Shown piece after piece: positions 44,752 through 53,951 of a stretch of DNA of 64,000 nucleotides. The position numbers were made by a program, and so were the translations under genes. The DNA lies in NCBI GenBank assembly GCA_017539645.1, contig JAFYCM010000010.1:1-64000 (forward strand), written 5' to 3'. The notes below the pieces were generated by a model. It made no database searches, had not been told where the DNA came from, and saw only the letters and a program-made list of their open reading frames with translations. This DNA comes from Bacteroidales bacterium. Lineage in GTDB: Bacteria; Bacteroidota; Bacteroidia; Bacteroidales; Marinilabiliaceae. Each line of letters begins with the position of its first letter. The stretch's first letter is position 1.

Positions 44752-45351
44752 ATGAAAATTGTAATTATAAAATATAATGCGGGCAACATTCGTTCGGTTG
44801 CAAATGCCATAGCGCGACTTGGCTACGAAGCCGAAATAACCGACGATGAAGCTAAAATTCGTGCTGCCGATCGCGTCATTTTTCCCGGCGTGGGCGAGGC
44901 TGGCACTACTATGAAGTATCTGCGCGAGCACGGTCTCGACAAACTGATTTGCAGCCTCACGCAGCCTATTCTCGGCATTTGTCTTGGCATGCAACTGATG
45001 TGCAGCCACTCCGAGGAGGGCGATACAGATTGCCTTGGCATCTTCGACGTGCCAGTTAAGCGATTTCAGCTTCCCTCTCAAAATATCTATAATCTGAAGA
45101 TTCCGCAGATGGGGTGGAACGTCATCGAAAACTGCAAGGCTCCACTCTTCTCGACCGAGCAAAATGGTAAGTATGTATATTTTGTGCATAGCTACTATGT
45201 GCCACTTTGCGACTATACGGCAGCCGAAACAGAGCATGTGGTTCGCTACTCTTCGGCGCTACACCGCGATAATTTCTACGCAACACAGTTTCACCCCGAA
45301 AAGAGCGGCGACGTGGGCGAATGTATACTGTCTAACTTCCTAAATCTGTAG
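44752..45351 (+). CDS. hisH: Imidazole glycerol phosphate synthase, glutaminase subunit
   Basis: HisH supplies ammonia to HisF in the fifth step of histidine synthesis. I start at the ATG at 44752, one codon after a possible TTG. The 199-residue class I amidotransferase has the oxyanion GVGEAG, the nucleophile Cys77 in GICLGMQLM and the His/Glu pair in TQFHPEKSG. hisA begins 5 bp downstream. Confidence 0.96.
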   Translation: MKIVIIKYNAGNIRSVANAIARLGYEAEITDDEAKIRAADRVIFPGVGEAGTTMKYLREHGLDKLICSLTQPILGICLGMQLMCSHSEEGDTDCLGIFDVPVKRFQLPSQNIYNLKIPQMGWNVIENCKAPLFSTEQNGKYVYFVHSYYVPLCDYTAAETEHVVRYSSALHRDNFYATQFHPEKSGDVGECILSNFLNL

Positions 45352-45356
45352 TACTT

Positions 45357-46076
45357 ATGGATATTATTCCAGCAATAGATATGATTGGTGGCAAGTGCGT
45401 GCGCCTTAGCAAAGGCGACTACGACACCAAGAAAGTCTACAACGAAGACCCTGTTGAGGTTGCAAAAATGTTCGAAGATGGAGGCATACGTCGTCTTCAT
45501 CTTGTCGACCTCGATGGCGCAAAAGCTGGGCATATTGTCAATTATAAGCGATTGGAGCAGATAGTTACGCAGACGAATCTTATCGTAGATTTTGGTGGTG
45601 GGCTGAAGACTACCAAGGATCTCGAGATAGCTTTTGAGTGTGGTGCTCAGATGGTTACAGGCGGTAGCATCGCTGTGAAAAATCCTACTGAATTTCTCTC
45701 TTGGTTCGATAAATATGGCAGCGAGCGCATTATACTTGGTGCCGACGCTAATGATGGTAAAATAGCCGTAACGGGCTGGCAAGAAGGCACCGACAAGGAG
45801 TTGTTGCCGTTCATTCAAGACTATTATGCCAAAGGCTTACGCAAGGTTATCTGCACCGACATAAGTAAAGATGGTATGCTGCAAGGACCTTCGGTGGCGT
45901 TGTATAGAGATATTCTTGCCGCCATTCCCGATTTATATCTTGTGGCAAGTGGCGGTGTTGGTTCGATGCACGATTTGGAAGAACTTGCGAGCATAAATAT
46001 GCCAGCAGTAATTATCGGTAAGGCCATTTACGAAAACCACATTTCGCTTACAGACCTTGCTAAATTCGTAGATTAA
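45357..46076 (+). CDS. hisA: ProFAR isomerase
   Basis: This (beta/alpha)8-barrel enzyme performs the Amadori rearrangement of ProFAR to PRFAR. The 239-residue protein begins [20 protein letters not shown] with the catalytic Asp in AIDM. The second catalytic Asp is in CTDISKDGM, and phosphate-binding glycines are in FGGGLKT and ASGGVGS. It lies between hisH and hisF, the usual order. Confidence 0.96.
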   Translation: MDIIPAIDMIGGKCVRLSKGDYDTKKVYNEDPVEVAKMFEDGGIRRLHLVDLDGAKAGHIVNYKRLEQIVTQTNLIVDFGGGLKTTKDLEIAFECGAQMVTGGSIAVKNPTEFLSWFDKYGSERIILGADANDGKIAVTGWQEGTDKELLPFIQDYYAKGLRKVICTDISKDGMLQGPSVALYRDILAAIPDLYLVASGGVGSMHDLEELASINMPAVIIGKAIYENHISLTDLAKFVD

Positions 46077-46100
46077 TACATACGTACATACATAAACAAA

Positions 46101-46856
46101 ATGATAGCAAAGCGTATTATCCCATGCCTCGATATTCGCGGCGGACAAGTAGTAAAAGGTATCAATTTCGTAGGTATAAAAGAGGTTGGTGATCCTGTGG
46201 AACTTGGTGCGCAGTATGCTCGCGATGGTGCCGACGAACTCGTTTTCCTCGATATTACAGCTTCGCACGAAGGACGCAAAACTTTCAGTGAACTTGTCGA
46301 ACGCATTGCTCGTCATATAAATATTCCATTTACTGTAGGTGGTGGCATCAGCGAACTTGCCGATGCCGACAAACTTCTATCTGCAGGTGCCGACAAAATC
46401 AGTTTGAACTCAGCTGCGGTGCGTCGTCCCGAACTTATTGATGAAATGGCGCATTCGTTTGGAAGCCAATTCGTTGTTGCTGCTATCGATGCACGTTTCG
46501 ATGAAAATGGCGAATGGGTTGTTACGGTGAATGGAGGTCGCATACCTACCGAAAAACGCCTATTCTCGTGGGCCCACGAAGCTCAAGAGCGCGGCGCGGG
46601 CGAAATACTTTTCACTTCGATGAACCACGATGGCACTAAAAACGGCTTTGCAAACGAAGCTCTTGCTAAACTTTCCGAAGAGCTCTCCATCCCTATTATA
46701 GCCTCAGGTGGTGCGGGCAAAATGGAGCATTTCCGCGACGTTTTCACCATCGGAAAAGCCGACGCCGGACTCGCTGCAAGCATATTTCATTATGGCGAAA
46801 TTGCTATTCAAGACCTCAAAAACTACCTTCGCGCTGAACATATCAGCGTTCGATAA
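46101..46856 (+). CDS. hisF: Imidazole glycerol phosphate synthase, cyclase subunit
   Basis: HisF uses ammonia from HisH to convert PRFAR to imidazole glycerol phosphate and AICAR. The 251-residue (beta/alpha)8 barrel opens [20 protein letters not shown] (catalytic Asp in CLDI) and has [29 protein letters not shown] (second Asp) and [10 protein letters not shown]. The gene lies 24 bp after hisA. Confidence 0.97.
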   Translation: MIAKRIIPCLDIRGGQVVKGINFVGIKEVGDPVELGAQYARDGADELVFLDITASHEGRKTFSELVERIARHINIPFTVGGGISELADADKLLSAGADKISLNSAAVRRPELIDEMAHSFGSQFVVAAIDARFDENGEWVVTVNGGRIPTEKRLFSWAHEAQERGAGEILFTSMNHDGTKNGFANEALAKLSEELSIPIIASGGAGKMEHFRDVFTIGKADAGLAASIFHYGEIAIQDLKNYLRAEHISVR

Positions 46857-46877
46857 TCAATAAATAATTACATAAAT

Positions 46878-47492
46878 ATGTTAGACTTCAAGAAATCGAG
46901 CGACGGACTCTGTCCCGCCATCATTCAAGACAGCCGCACCGGAAAAGTGCTGATGTTAGGATATATGAACGAGGAATCGTACAAAATCACGCAAGAAACC
47001 GGTAAGGTGACTTTCTTTAGCCGTTCGCGCAAAACGCTTTGGACTAAGGGCGAAACGAGTGGTAACTATCTCACTGTAGTGTCGATGAAAGAAGATTGCG
47101 ATCACGACACGCTTCTTGTACAAGCTATCCCGTCTGGTCCTACATGCCATACCGGCACCGACACTTGCTGGGGCGAAGAGAACAAAGTCAATCCGCTGAC
47201 GTTCCTTTCTGAATTGCAGGATTTTATAGAGACTCGCTACAAAGAGATGCCTGAAGGCTCTTACACTACAAGCCTCTTCAAAGATGGTCTTAACCGTATG
47301 GCACAAAAAGTTGGAGAGGAAGCTCTCGAACTTGTTATCGAAGCTACTAATGGCACCAACGATCGTCTTATCTACGAAGGTTCAGATATGCTCTATCACC
47401 TCATTGTGTTGCTCACTTCTAAAGGTTTGCGCATCGAGCAGATGGCTGCCGAACTTGCAGAGCGCCACAATCCTGGTTGGAAAAAGCACTAA
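46878..47492 (+). CDS. hisIE: Bifunctional phosphoribosyl-AMP cyclohydrolase / phosphoribosyl-ATP pyrophosphatase
   Basis: This enzyme performs steps two and three of histidine synthesis. The N-terminal cyclohydrolase domain (about 1-105) has DCDHDTLLVQ and the zinc site CHTGTDTCWG. The C-terminal pyrophosphohydrolase domain (about 108-204) has VGEEALELVIEA and a final ERH. The 204 residues fit a fused HisIE. It ends the hisH-A-F-IE unit and is followed by a terminator. hisG, D, C and B are not in the window. Confidence 0.96.
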   Translation: MLDFKKSSDGLCPAIIQDSRTGKVLMLGYMNEESYKITQETGKVTFFSRSRKTLWTKGETSGNYLTVVSMKEDCDHDTLLVQAIPSGPTCHTGTDTCWGEENKVNPLTFLSELQDFIETRYKEMPEGSYTTSLFKDGLNRMAQKVGEEALELVIEATNGTNDRLIYEGSDMLYHLIVLLTSKGLRIEQMAAELAERHNPGWKKH

Positions 47493-47514
47493 TATTTTTT
47501 TTCTAATATGTATT

Positions 47515-47546
47515 AGCCCGAGGTCGCGTTGCCTTGGGCTTTTTTG
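47515..47546 (+). terminator. Intrinsic terminator after the his genes
   Basis: AGCCCGAGG and CCTTGGGCT form the stem around a short loop, followed by TTTTTTG. It lies 23 bp after the hisIE stop codon. Confidence 0.85.
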
Positions 47547-47588
47547 CTTTTGCGAAATGTATAGGCACTACTATAGCATTATAAATTC

Positions 47589-47596
47589 TACTTTTG
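47589..47596 (+). promoter_or_regulatory. Predicted -7 element for the HD-domain gene
   Basis: TACTTTTG matches TAnnTTTG. The transcription start would lie near 47603, only a few bases before the first ATG at 47610 and about 16 before the ATG at 47619. Confidence 0.5.
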
Positions 47597-47609
47597 TGCT
47601 CTCATAACT

Positions 47610-48164
47610 ATGATTATTATGAACCCGAAGGACATTATAGAGAAATTCTACAAAAAAGATAGCGAGCTATATCGCATTCTTGTTACACACTCAGAATCAG
47701 TCGCAAAATACGCTACTAAAATTGTAGATAAACACCCAGAACTTGGTGCCGACCGCCGTTTGGTCTTCGAAGGTGCTATGCTTCACGATATAGGCATTAT
47801 AAAAACTTCTGCTCCTGCCATTCACTGCTCTGGTAAATACGATTATATATGTCATGGATACCTTGGCCGTGAGATGCTCGAAAGCCTCGGGCTGAACGAA
47901 CTCGCGCTCTTCTGCGAACATCACACTGGCGCTGGTATGACAAAAGAGGAGATTGAACTCCGCGAACTGCCTCTTCCTCATCGCGATATGTTGCCTACAA
48001 CCATCGAGGAGGAGATTGTATGCTACGCCGACAAGTTCTTCAGCAAAACTAAGAACCTACGTGAGCCAAAGACTTTCGAGAAGGCTCTCGCTTCCATCGA
48101 GAAACATGGCGAAGAGCCCAAAGCTCGCTTCTTAGCAATGCACGAACGCTTCAAAATTGAATGA
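47610..48164 (+). CDS. HD domain-containing phosphohydrolase-like protein
   Basis: This 184-residue cytoplasmic protein could equally start at Met4 (MNPKDIIEKFY). The HD-domain metal ligands are visible: THSESVAKYA, AMLHDIGI (the His-Asp pair, near 57-58), CEHHTGAG, and YADKFFSKTKN near the C terminus. Proteins of this type are predicted phosphohydrolases of nucleotides or nucleic acids; the substrate is unknown. It is a single-gene unit between two terminators. Confidence 0.88.
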   Translation: MIIMNPKDIIEKFYKKDSELYRILVTHSESVAKYATKIVDKHPELGADRRLVFEGAMLHDIGIIKTSAPAIHCSGKYDYICHGYLGREMLESLGLNELALFCEHHTGAGMTKEEIELRELPLPHRDMLPTTIEEEIVCYADKFFSKTKNLREPKTFEKALASIEKHGEEPKARFLAMHERFKIE

Positions 48165-48193
48165 TTAACAGGTTATAAATAAGGATATTAAGG

Positions 48194-48229
48194 CATCGGA
48201 TTAGTCTTTTGATTAGTCCGATGTTTTTA
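48194..48229 (+). terminator. Intrinsic terminator after the HD gene
   Basis: CATCGGA (48194-48200) pairs with TCCGATG (48217-48223), followed by TTTTTAT. It lies 30 bp past the HD gene stop codon, just before the palindromes flanking the ATPase gene. Confidence 0.7.
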
Positions 48230-48235
48230 TAATAC

Positions 48236-48322
48236 TTCACCAAACACGCGAATTATTATTGTGTTTGGTGAATTATCGCACGATACTTCACCAAACTGGT
48301 GATTTTTCTTTGTATTTGGTGA
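48236..48322. repeat. Two TTCACCAAAC palindromes at the 3' side of the ATPase gene
   Basis: Copy 1 (48236-48272) runs TTCACCAAACAC, a 13-base middle, GTGTTTGGTGAA: 12-bp perfect arms. Copy 2 (48287-48322) has TTCACCAAAC and TTTGGTGA arms with a different middle. Both are preceded by ATAC or ATAA and ATAC-like bases and followed by TTATC. A third copy (49808-49844) lies at the other end of the ATPase gene and matches copy 1 at 34 of 37 positions. Confidence 0.88.
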
Positions 48323-48327
48323 GTTAT

Positions 48328-49767
48328 CTATGCGTTACTAACGTTACTAAATAGGTCATCAATAGTGACAACTTCCTTTATTTGGCTGCTGTATTTGCCA
48401 TTTGTGATGCCAAATGGAGCGATCAGCGTAAGTAGGAGGCCATAGCGTGTGGCAGTCTCGGCTCTAAAGTTGGCAAGGCAGACGCGAAATTTCATATCTT
48501 CGTCTTTGTCTATAACGTATGGAGCATCGCAAAACTTTATCTCACAGATATTTATCATTCTGTCGGCACGCTCTATGGCAAGGTCTATTTGCGATTTGGT
48601 GTCGCTGGCTGAGCTTCGCCACGAGTAGTGCTCGGTGCGTATTCTGTCTATGCCTAACGCTCTCTTTATCTGATTGATATGCAGAAAACAGAGTCGCTCA
48701 AAAGCATAGCCCGACCATGTATTTACGGACGGTGTATTTACGGAGTGCGTCCAGTAATTTTCATCGGTTGTCTCTTCGCGGCAGAAGCGGATATGAAACA
48801 TCGTAAACATATCTACCACTTGATAAATATGTTTATTGCTACGAATCTTTTTGCCTTTAGAACGAAAATGGCGAATAAAGTCGCAATTCTCTAAATCTCT
48901 GAGGATTATCGTTAGTTGCGAACCAGAACTTATTTTCGTTTTCGCTACTATTTCGTCGCGAGTTACGCCGCCTTGTGCCGAAGCCAAAACTTCCATAACC
49001 TGCATATATGGCACCGAATTTCGGAAGAGCGACTTGAACAATCGTTCATACTCGGTTCTCAGTTGTGCCGATGCGCCGAAGAAGAGTCGGTCGATATTTT
49101 GCGCCACACTTTTCGTGCTATCCAAAAGACTCAAGTAATACGGCACCCCACCAATAGCCATGTACAGTTGGCAGATGGAGTAACGGTCGTAGGCAAAACC
49201 ATATTCGGCAAGGTACTGCTCAGTTTCGCCAAGGTTGAACGGCCGCAAGTACATCTCGTGAGTGATGCGATTGTGCAACCCGCCATGATTGTCTATTATA
49301 TTATTAATAATCCACGAAGTGGCTGAGCCACAGACAATAAGCATTACATTACTATGATCGGCACACCAAGTATTCCAGAAGTGGTCCAACGCTCCAATAA
49401 AACCCGATTTAGGCGTGTCGAGACAAGGTATTTCATCGATAAAAATGACGCAACGCTTCTTAGTGCCAACTTTGGTGCTAAGCACTTGCTTAAGCATTGC
49501 GAATGCATCTTGCCAATTCTTGGGCAGTCGAGCATCCTCGAGGCCAGCATTGATAAGCCCTTCGCGAAAATTGGCAAGCTGCACCGATTTTCCCGCATCT
49601 ATTGTACCCGACATATAGAAATCGAACTTATTGCCGAAGTGCTGTTTTATTAGATACGTTTTGCCAATGCGTCGGCGCCCATAAAGTGCTACAAATTCAG
49701 ACTTGCCCGACTTTATATATTGGTCGAGAGTTGCGCGTTCTGCCTGTCTGCCAATGAGTTTATCCAT
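48328..49767 (-). CDS. AAA ATPase of the archaeal ATPase_2/DUF234 type
   Basis: I start at MDKLIGRQAERATLDQYI; the upstream in-frame Met lies across the promoter and palindrome. The 479-residue protein has Walker A in GRRRIGKT (30-37), Walker B in CVIFIDEIPCL (about 108-118) and a sensor-like CGSATSWII. A winged-helix-like segment follows (about 260-320), then a C-terminal region with a nuclease-like QIDLAIERADRMINICEIKF stretch, the DUF234-type part. The function of this family is not established. The gene is bracketed by copies of one palindrome, which is the striking feature. Confidence 0.87.
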   Translation of the reverse strand: MDKLIGRQAERATLDQYIKSGKSEFVALYGRRRIGKTYLIKQHFGNKFDFYMSGTIDAGKSVQLANFREGLINAGLEDARLPKNWQDAFAMLKQVLSTKVGTKKRCVIFIDEIPCLDTPKSGFIGALDHFWNTWCADHSNVMLIVCGSATSWIINNIIDNHGGLHNRITHEMYLRPFNLGETEQYLAEYGFAYDRYSICQLYMAIGGVPYYLSLLDSTKSVAQNIDRLFFGASAQLRTEYERLFKSLFRNSVPYMQVMEVLASAQGGVTRDEIVAKTKISSGSQLTIILRDLENCDFIRHFRSKGKKIRSNKHIYQVVDMFTMFHIRFCREETTDENYWTHSVNTPSVNTWSGYAFERLCFLHINQIKRALGIDRIRTEHYSWRSSASDTKSQIDLAIERADRMINICEIKFCDAPYVIDKDEDMKFRVCLANFRAETATRYGLLLTLIAPFGITNGKYSSQIKEVVTIDDLFSNVSNA

Positions 49768-49790
49768 GTGTATATGCTTTTTCTGCGCTT

Positions 49791-49798
49791 CAAATATA
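49791..49798 (-). promoter_or_regulatory. Predicted -7 element for the ATPase gene
   Basis: TATATTTG on the minus strand matches TAnnTTTG, 24 bp before the chosen start codon. Directly upstream lies the third palindrome, placing that palindrome across the -20 to -55 region, a typical operator position. Confidence 0.55.
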
Positions 49799-49807
49799 CA
49801 CAAATAC

Positions 49808-49844
49808 TTCACCAAACATGCGAATTATCATTGCGTTTGGTGAA
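49808..49844. repeat. TTCACCAAAC palindrome, copy 3, at the ATPase promoter
   Basis: Arms TTCACCAAAC and GTTTGGTGAA enclose a middle containing GCGAATTATCATTGC. The element begins 9 bp upstream of the -7 element of the ATPase gene. It matches copy 1 at 48236-48272 in the same orientation, including the flanking ATAC and TTATC. Confidence 0.88.
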
Positions 49845-49863
49845 TTATCTGCATACGTATATA

Positions 49864-49902
49864 CAAAAAAACACCGCCATAATCGTGAAGACTACGGCGG
49901 CG
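49864..49902 (-). terminator. Intrinsic terminator of the lipoprotein gene
   Basis: On the minus strand ACGCCGCC and GGCGGTGT form the stem, followed by seven T. It lies 27 bp past the lipoprotein stop codon and before the ATPase promoter region. Confidence 0.82.
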
Positions 49903-49928
49903 TGGTAGGTTATAAATAATTTTACTTA

Positions 49929-50942
49929 TTAGAACAATGAAACTAGCTTAGAAAGAAGGTTTGCACTTTCGAATGTCAAATCATCAACCCAAACGTAGCC
50001 GAGGTCTAAGTTCGACGAAGAATCTATTGTATAAGAAGTGCTTGTTTGTCCTGTTTTTGTGTCAATTACATTAATGTATGCTTCATACAAATAGTATTTC
50101 TCAAGTGACGATAAATCCAATTCCTGCCATTCGGTGTTTACTGTTACATTACCATTTGCATCAGATTCTGCGAGAACGACTTCTCCTCCAAGAGTTCCGC
50201 CTTTTGCTGATTTTGATGCTGCATTTTTGAATGTTGATATTACATTCTTGAAACTACTTACATTGAAGTGGTCTACATAACCATATATTTGGAATACAAT
50301 TTTATGATTTGCAGGTAAAGCTGCGACATCAAAAGCGCCTGCCTCATACCCAGCAACAAACGAGCTGTCGTATAGAGCCTTGTAACTCTTGTTTGGCTGA
50401 ACATACAATTTTTCCAATTTACCTACTGACATTGCTGCCAACAAAGCGTCAAAGTCGCCAGAAAGGTGCTTGCTAAAAAATGCTTTACAAATTTGACCTG
50501 GATTACAAATAAGCGCATTCGTACCATTCGAAGAGTGGTATTCTCCACTTATAGGCAAGTAAAATTCGTAACCATCTTTACTATCATTAGCCGAAGTCCA
50601 TGCTGGAGTAAATCCGCCGCCATTTTTTTCAAAAAGAGTAGGCATAAACGAATGATCCAAAGCAACTCCGGTAGTATCAAAGCCAGCGTCTACAATGTCG
50701 TTAGCTGGCAATTGGCTGTAATGCCATGCGTCCACATATCCACTGCCTCCGTCTTGAAGTACATACGAATATACGCCACCATATTGTAGAATTTTTGTAA
50801 AAACGCTTTCGGAAATCTTAGGTGAATAGAAACTTGCTACATAAGAACCTTCTTCGTCTTCGCTGTCACTATCATGACAAGCTGTGAATGATGTGCCAAC
50901 TACTGCGGCCATCATGAAAGCATAGAATGCTGTTTTTTTCAT
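49929..50942 (-). CDS. Hypothetical lipoprotein, possibly DUF4465-like
   Basis: I start at MKKTAFYAFMMAAVVGTSFTAC, a lipoprotein signal with the lipobox Cys at 22; a Met 15 codons earlier is less likely. After a DSDSEDEE linker the 337-residue protein appears beta-rich, with DAWHYSQLPANDIVDAGFD, a KIVFQIYGYVDHFN stretch and a WVDDLTFE ending. The pattern resembles the PCMD/DUF4465 group of Bacteroidota surface proteins, but I hold that only as a possibility. It is a single-gene unit with its own promoter and terminator. Confidence 0.75.
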   Translation of the reverse strand: MKKTAFYAFMMAAVVGTSFTACHDSDSEDEEGSYVASFYSPKISESVFTKILQYGGVYSYVLQDGGSGYVDAWHYSQLPANDIVDAGFDTTGVALDHSFMPTLFEKNGGGFTPAWTSANDSKDGYEFYLPISGEYHSSNGTNALICNPGQICKAFFSKHLSGDFDALLAAMSVGKLEKLYVQPNKSYKALYDSSFVAGYEAGAFDVAALPANHKIVFQIYGYVDHFNVSSFKNVISTFKNAASKSAKGGTLGGEVVLAESDANGNVTVNTEWQELDLSSLEKYYLYEAYINVIDTKTGQTSTSYTIDSSSNLDLGYVWVDDLTFESANLLSKLVSLF

Positions 50943-51009
50943 CGTAAATAAGTTTTGAAGTTTTATAAAAATATCTGTGTTCTCCATTATTCATAGTAAT
51001 GTAAACACA

Positions 51010-51017
51010 CAAAGATA
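51010..51017 (-). promoter_or_regulatory. Predicted -7 element for the lipoprotein gene
   Basis: TATCTTTG on the minus strand matches TAnnTTTG, 67 bp before the start codon, implying a leader of about 60 bases. Confidence 0.5.
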
Positions 51018-51099
51018 TGTAAATAATTGTTTTACGTGTTTAGATTTGCTGTTGAAAAAACTGTGCGCTCTTTGACTAACTTCGCGTAAAAACTTATCA

Positions 51100-52395
51100 A
51101 TGAATCGCAATCCGCAAATACAATATAAAAGCACGCAAGAAATTGCTGATTATCAAAATGGTAGACTGCGTGAAACTATAGCATACGTAGCCGAAAAATC
51201 GCCTTACTATCGCCGCCTTTTTGCCGAAAACAACATCGACCCAACTCAAATTCAAACCGTTGCTGATTTGACCAAAATTCCAGTAACAACCAAGGCTGAG
51301 TTACAACGATACAACAACGATTTTCTTTGTGTAAGCGAGCGCGAAGTGGTGGATATTGTCACTACCTCGGGCACTACGGGCGACCCAGTTGTGGTGAAGC
51401 TCACCGAAAACGATCTTCAGCGCCTTGCCTACAACGAGTGGCTATCGTTCTCTACGGCAGGTTGCACGCCCGACGATGTGCTGCAACTAATGACCACTAT
51501 CGACCGCCGTTTCATGGCTGGACTTGCATATTTCATGGGCGCGCGCTCACTTGGCATGGGCGTTTGCCGCGTTGGAAATGGTATTCCAGAACTTCAGTGG
51601 GACACCATAAGACGCATCGGCTCTACGTGCGGAATGGTCATTCCATCGTTCATAATGAAACTCATCGACTACGCCAAGAAAGAGGGCATCGACTACCGCC
51701 ACTCTACCATGAAGAAGTGCGTATGCATAGGCGAAGCGCTCTACAAACCCAATGGCGAACGCACGGCTCTTGGCAACCGCATACATACGGAATGGCCAGA
51801 GCTGCAATTATATACCACATACGCATCAACCGAAATGCAGTCGTCGTTTACAGATTGCGAACATTTCTGCGGCGGCCACGTGCAGCCCGAACTGATTTAC
51901 GTAGAACTCCTCGACGAGAATAATCAGCCTGTGAAAGCTGGCGAGGCCGGCGAGGTGACCATCACGAATTTTGGCATTGAGGGTATGCCGCTTGTGCGCT
52001 TCAAGACGGGCGACATCTGTTATATGTACGATGAGCCTTGCAAATGCGGTCGCAACACCAAGCGCTTGAGTTCGGTGATTGGCCGTAAGAATCAGATGAT
52101 TAAGTACAAAGGCACGACAGTTTATCCGCCTGTTATGTTCGACATTCTCGACAATATCGAAGGCGTGGTGAACTATGCCGTTGAAGTCTACACCAATTCT
52201 CTCGGCACCGATGAGATAAAAGTGCGAGTAGGCAGCGACCGCACCGACGAGGGTTTTGTGAAGCATATCAAAGATCTCTTCCGCGCCAAAGTCCGCGTTG
52301 CGCCGCAGGTATCGATAGAGAATCCGGACTATGTGAATAAACTTATCCATCCGCAGATGAGCCGCAAGCCGGTGAAGTTCTTCGACCTAAGGTGA
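51100..52395 (+). CDS. Phenylacetate-CoA ligase family protein
   Basis: This 431-residue AMP-forming acyl-CoA ligase has the ATP-binding loop TTSGTTGDP (88-96), YASTEMQ near the adenine site, GEAGEVTITNFG, and IGRKNQMIKYKGTTVYPP with the C-terminal domain. A CKCGRN pair of Cys lies before it. The Bacteroidales relatives are annotated PaaK, but gut Bacteroidota usually use such ligases on aryl acids from amino-acid fermentation, so the exact substrate is uncertain. It stands alone; lysC begins 232 bp downstream. Confidence 0.88.
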   Translation: MNRNPQIQYKSTQEIADYQNGRLRETIAYVAEKSPYYRRLFAENNIDPTQIQTVADLTKIPVTTKAELQRYNNDFLCVSEREVVDIVTTSGTTGDPVVVKLTENDLQRLAYNEWLSFSTAGCTPDDVLQLMTTIDRRFMAGLAYFMGARSLGMGVCRVGNGIPELQWDTIRRIGSTCGMVIPSFIMKLIDYAKKEGIDYRHSTMKKCVCIGEALYKPNGERTALGNRIHTEWPELQLYTTYASTEMQSSFTDCEHFCGGHVQPELIYVELLDENNQPVKAGEAGEVTITNFGIEGMPLVRFKTGDICYMYDEPCKCGRNTKRLSSVIGRKNQMIKYKGTTVYPPVMFDILDNIEGVVNYAVEVYTNSLGTDEIKVRVGSDRTDEGFVKHIKDLFRAKVRVAPQVSIENPDYVNKLIHPQMSRKPVKFFDLR

Positions 52396-52562
52396 GTTAT
52401 AAATATTTACGAGCTACGAAGTCGGCTGAAAATCAAGGAATAGACTGAATGGCTAAAGAAAGGCGCCGTAAATAAGTAATTGAAAGAATAAATAAATTTA
52501 CGGAGGCATACATAACTATACATATTTATAATACTATAACGCGACAATTACACAAAGTGTTA

Positions 52563-52570
52563 TAAATTTG
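52563..52570 (+). promoter_or_regulatory. Predicted -7 element for lysC-lysA
   Basis: TAAATTTG matches TAnnTTTG, 57 bp before the lysC start codon. No lysine riboswitch structure is evident in the short leader. Confidence 0.5.
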
Positions 52571-52627
52571 CACTCGCTGTTTGAAATTATACATACATAC
52601 GAATAACAAGAAAAATAGATATACATA

Positions 52628-53938
52628 ATGAAAGTAATGAAGTTTGGCGGCACGTCTGTAGGCAGTGCTGCACGCATGAAGGAAGTTGCCAAGTTGATAA
52701 TCGATGGCGAACAGAAAATTGTGGTTCTCTCGGCTATGTCGGGCACTACGAATAGCTTGATAGAAATATCTAACTACCTATATAAGAAGAATAGCGACGG
52801 CGCAGGCGAGGTGATTCGCCGCTTGGAGCAGAAATATATCGACGAGGTGAACAACCTTTATGCTTCGGACGAGTTCAAGAAGAAAGGTATGGAACTTATC
52901 CGCGAGCGTTTCGACTACATCAAGTCGTTCTGTAACAACATCTTCACAATTTTCGAGGAGAAGGTTATCGTGTCGCAAGGCGAGCTGATTTCTACGGGTA
53001 TGTTCAATTTGTACCTACAAGAGATTGGCGAGAACTCGTACCTTTTGCCAGCGCTCGACTTCATGCGCATCGACAAAAACAACGAGCCCGACACGGCATA
53101 TATACGCGAGAACCTCGCTGCACTACTCGAGAAGAATGCCGGCCACGATATTTACATCACGCAAGGCTTCATCTGTCGCAACGCTTTTGGCGAGGTTGAC
53201 AACCTTCAGCGCGGCGGTTCGGACTATACAGCATCGCTCATTGGTGCAGCCGTTTTGGCCAACGAAATCCAAATTTGGACCGACATCGACGGCATGCACA
53301 ACAACGACCCACGCTTCGTGGAGAACACCAAGCCAGTGAAAGACCTCTCGTTCGATGAAGCTGCCGAGCTCGCATATTTTGGTGCTAAGATTCTTCACCC
53401 AACGTGCGTTTTGCCTGCTAAGATGAATAATATTCCCGTTCGACTACTAAATACTATGGATCCGAAGGCTCACGGCACGCTCATCTCGTCGAAGCAGTGC
53501 ACAGGTCGCATTGCAGCTATTGCGGCTAAGGACAACATCACCGCTATACGTATAAAATCTGGCAGAATGCTGTTAGCATACGGATTTATGCGCAAGGTGT
53601 TTGAGATTTTCGAGAGCTACAAGACGCCTATCGACATGATTTCTACGTCGGAAGTTGGCGTATCTATAACTATAGACAACACCCGCCACTTAGACGACAT
53701 TGTGGACGACCTCAAGAAATTCGGCACGGTGGAAGTAGATAAAGATCAGGTAATTATATGTATAGTAGGCGACCTCGTGCCCGAGAGCAAAGGTTACGCC
53801 GCACAGGTATTCGAAGCGTTGAAAAATACGCCGATACATATGATTTCGTACGGCGGCAGCTCGCACAACATCTCGGTTGTGGTGAACGCGTCGGACAAGA
53901 TAGAGGCGCTTCGTGCGTTGAGTGCAAAACTTTTCTAA
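52628..53938 (+). CDS. lysC: Aspartate kinase (monofunctional)
   Basis: The enzyme phosphorylates aspartate, the first step towards lysine, threonine and methionine. The 436-residue protein has the start signature KFGGTSVGS (4-12), the WTDIDGMHNNDPRF loop and FDEAAELAYFGAKILHP. Two C-terminal ACT-type regulatory segments follow (about 295-436, with STSEVGVSITIDN). There is no fused homoserine dehydrogenase. lysA begins 13 bp after its stop codon, so the pair serves the diaminopimelate/lysine branch. Confidence 0.95.
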   Translation: MKVMKFGGTSVGSAARMKEVAKLIIDGEQKIVVLSAMSGTTNSLIEISNYLYKKNSDGAGEVIRRLEQKYIDEVNNLYASDEFKKKGMELIRERFDYIKSFCNNIFTIFEEKVIVSQGELISTGMFNLYLQEIGENSYLLPALDFMRIDKNNEPDTAYIRENLAALLEKNAGHDIYITQGFICRNAFGEVDNLQRGGSDYTASLIGAAVLANEIQIWTDIDGMHNNDPRFVENTKPVKDLSFDEAAELAYFGAKILHPTCVLPAKMNNIPVRLLNTMDPKAHGTLISSKQCTGRIAAIAAKDNITAIRIKSGRMLLAYGFMRKVFEIFESYKTPIDMISTSEVGVSITIDNTRHLDDIVDDLKKFGTVEVDKDQVIICIVGDLVPESKGYAAQVFEALKNTPIHMISYGGSSHNISVVVNASDKIEALRALSAKLF

Positions 53939-53951
53939 ACCATACATAATT

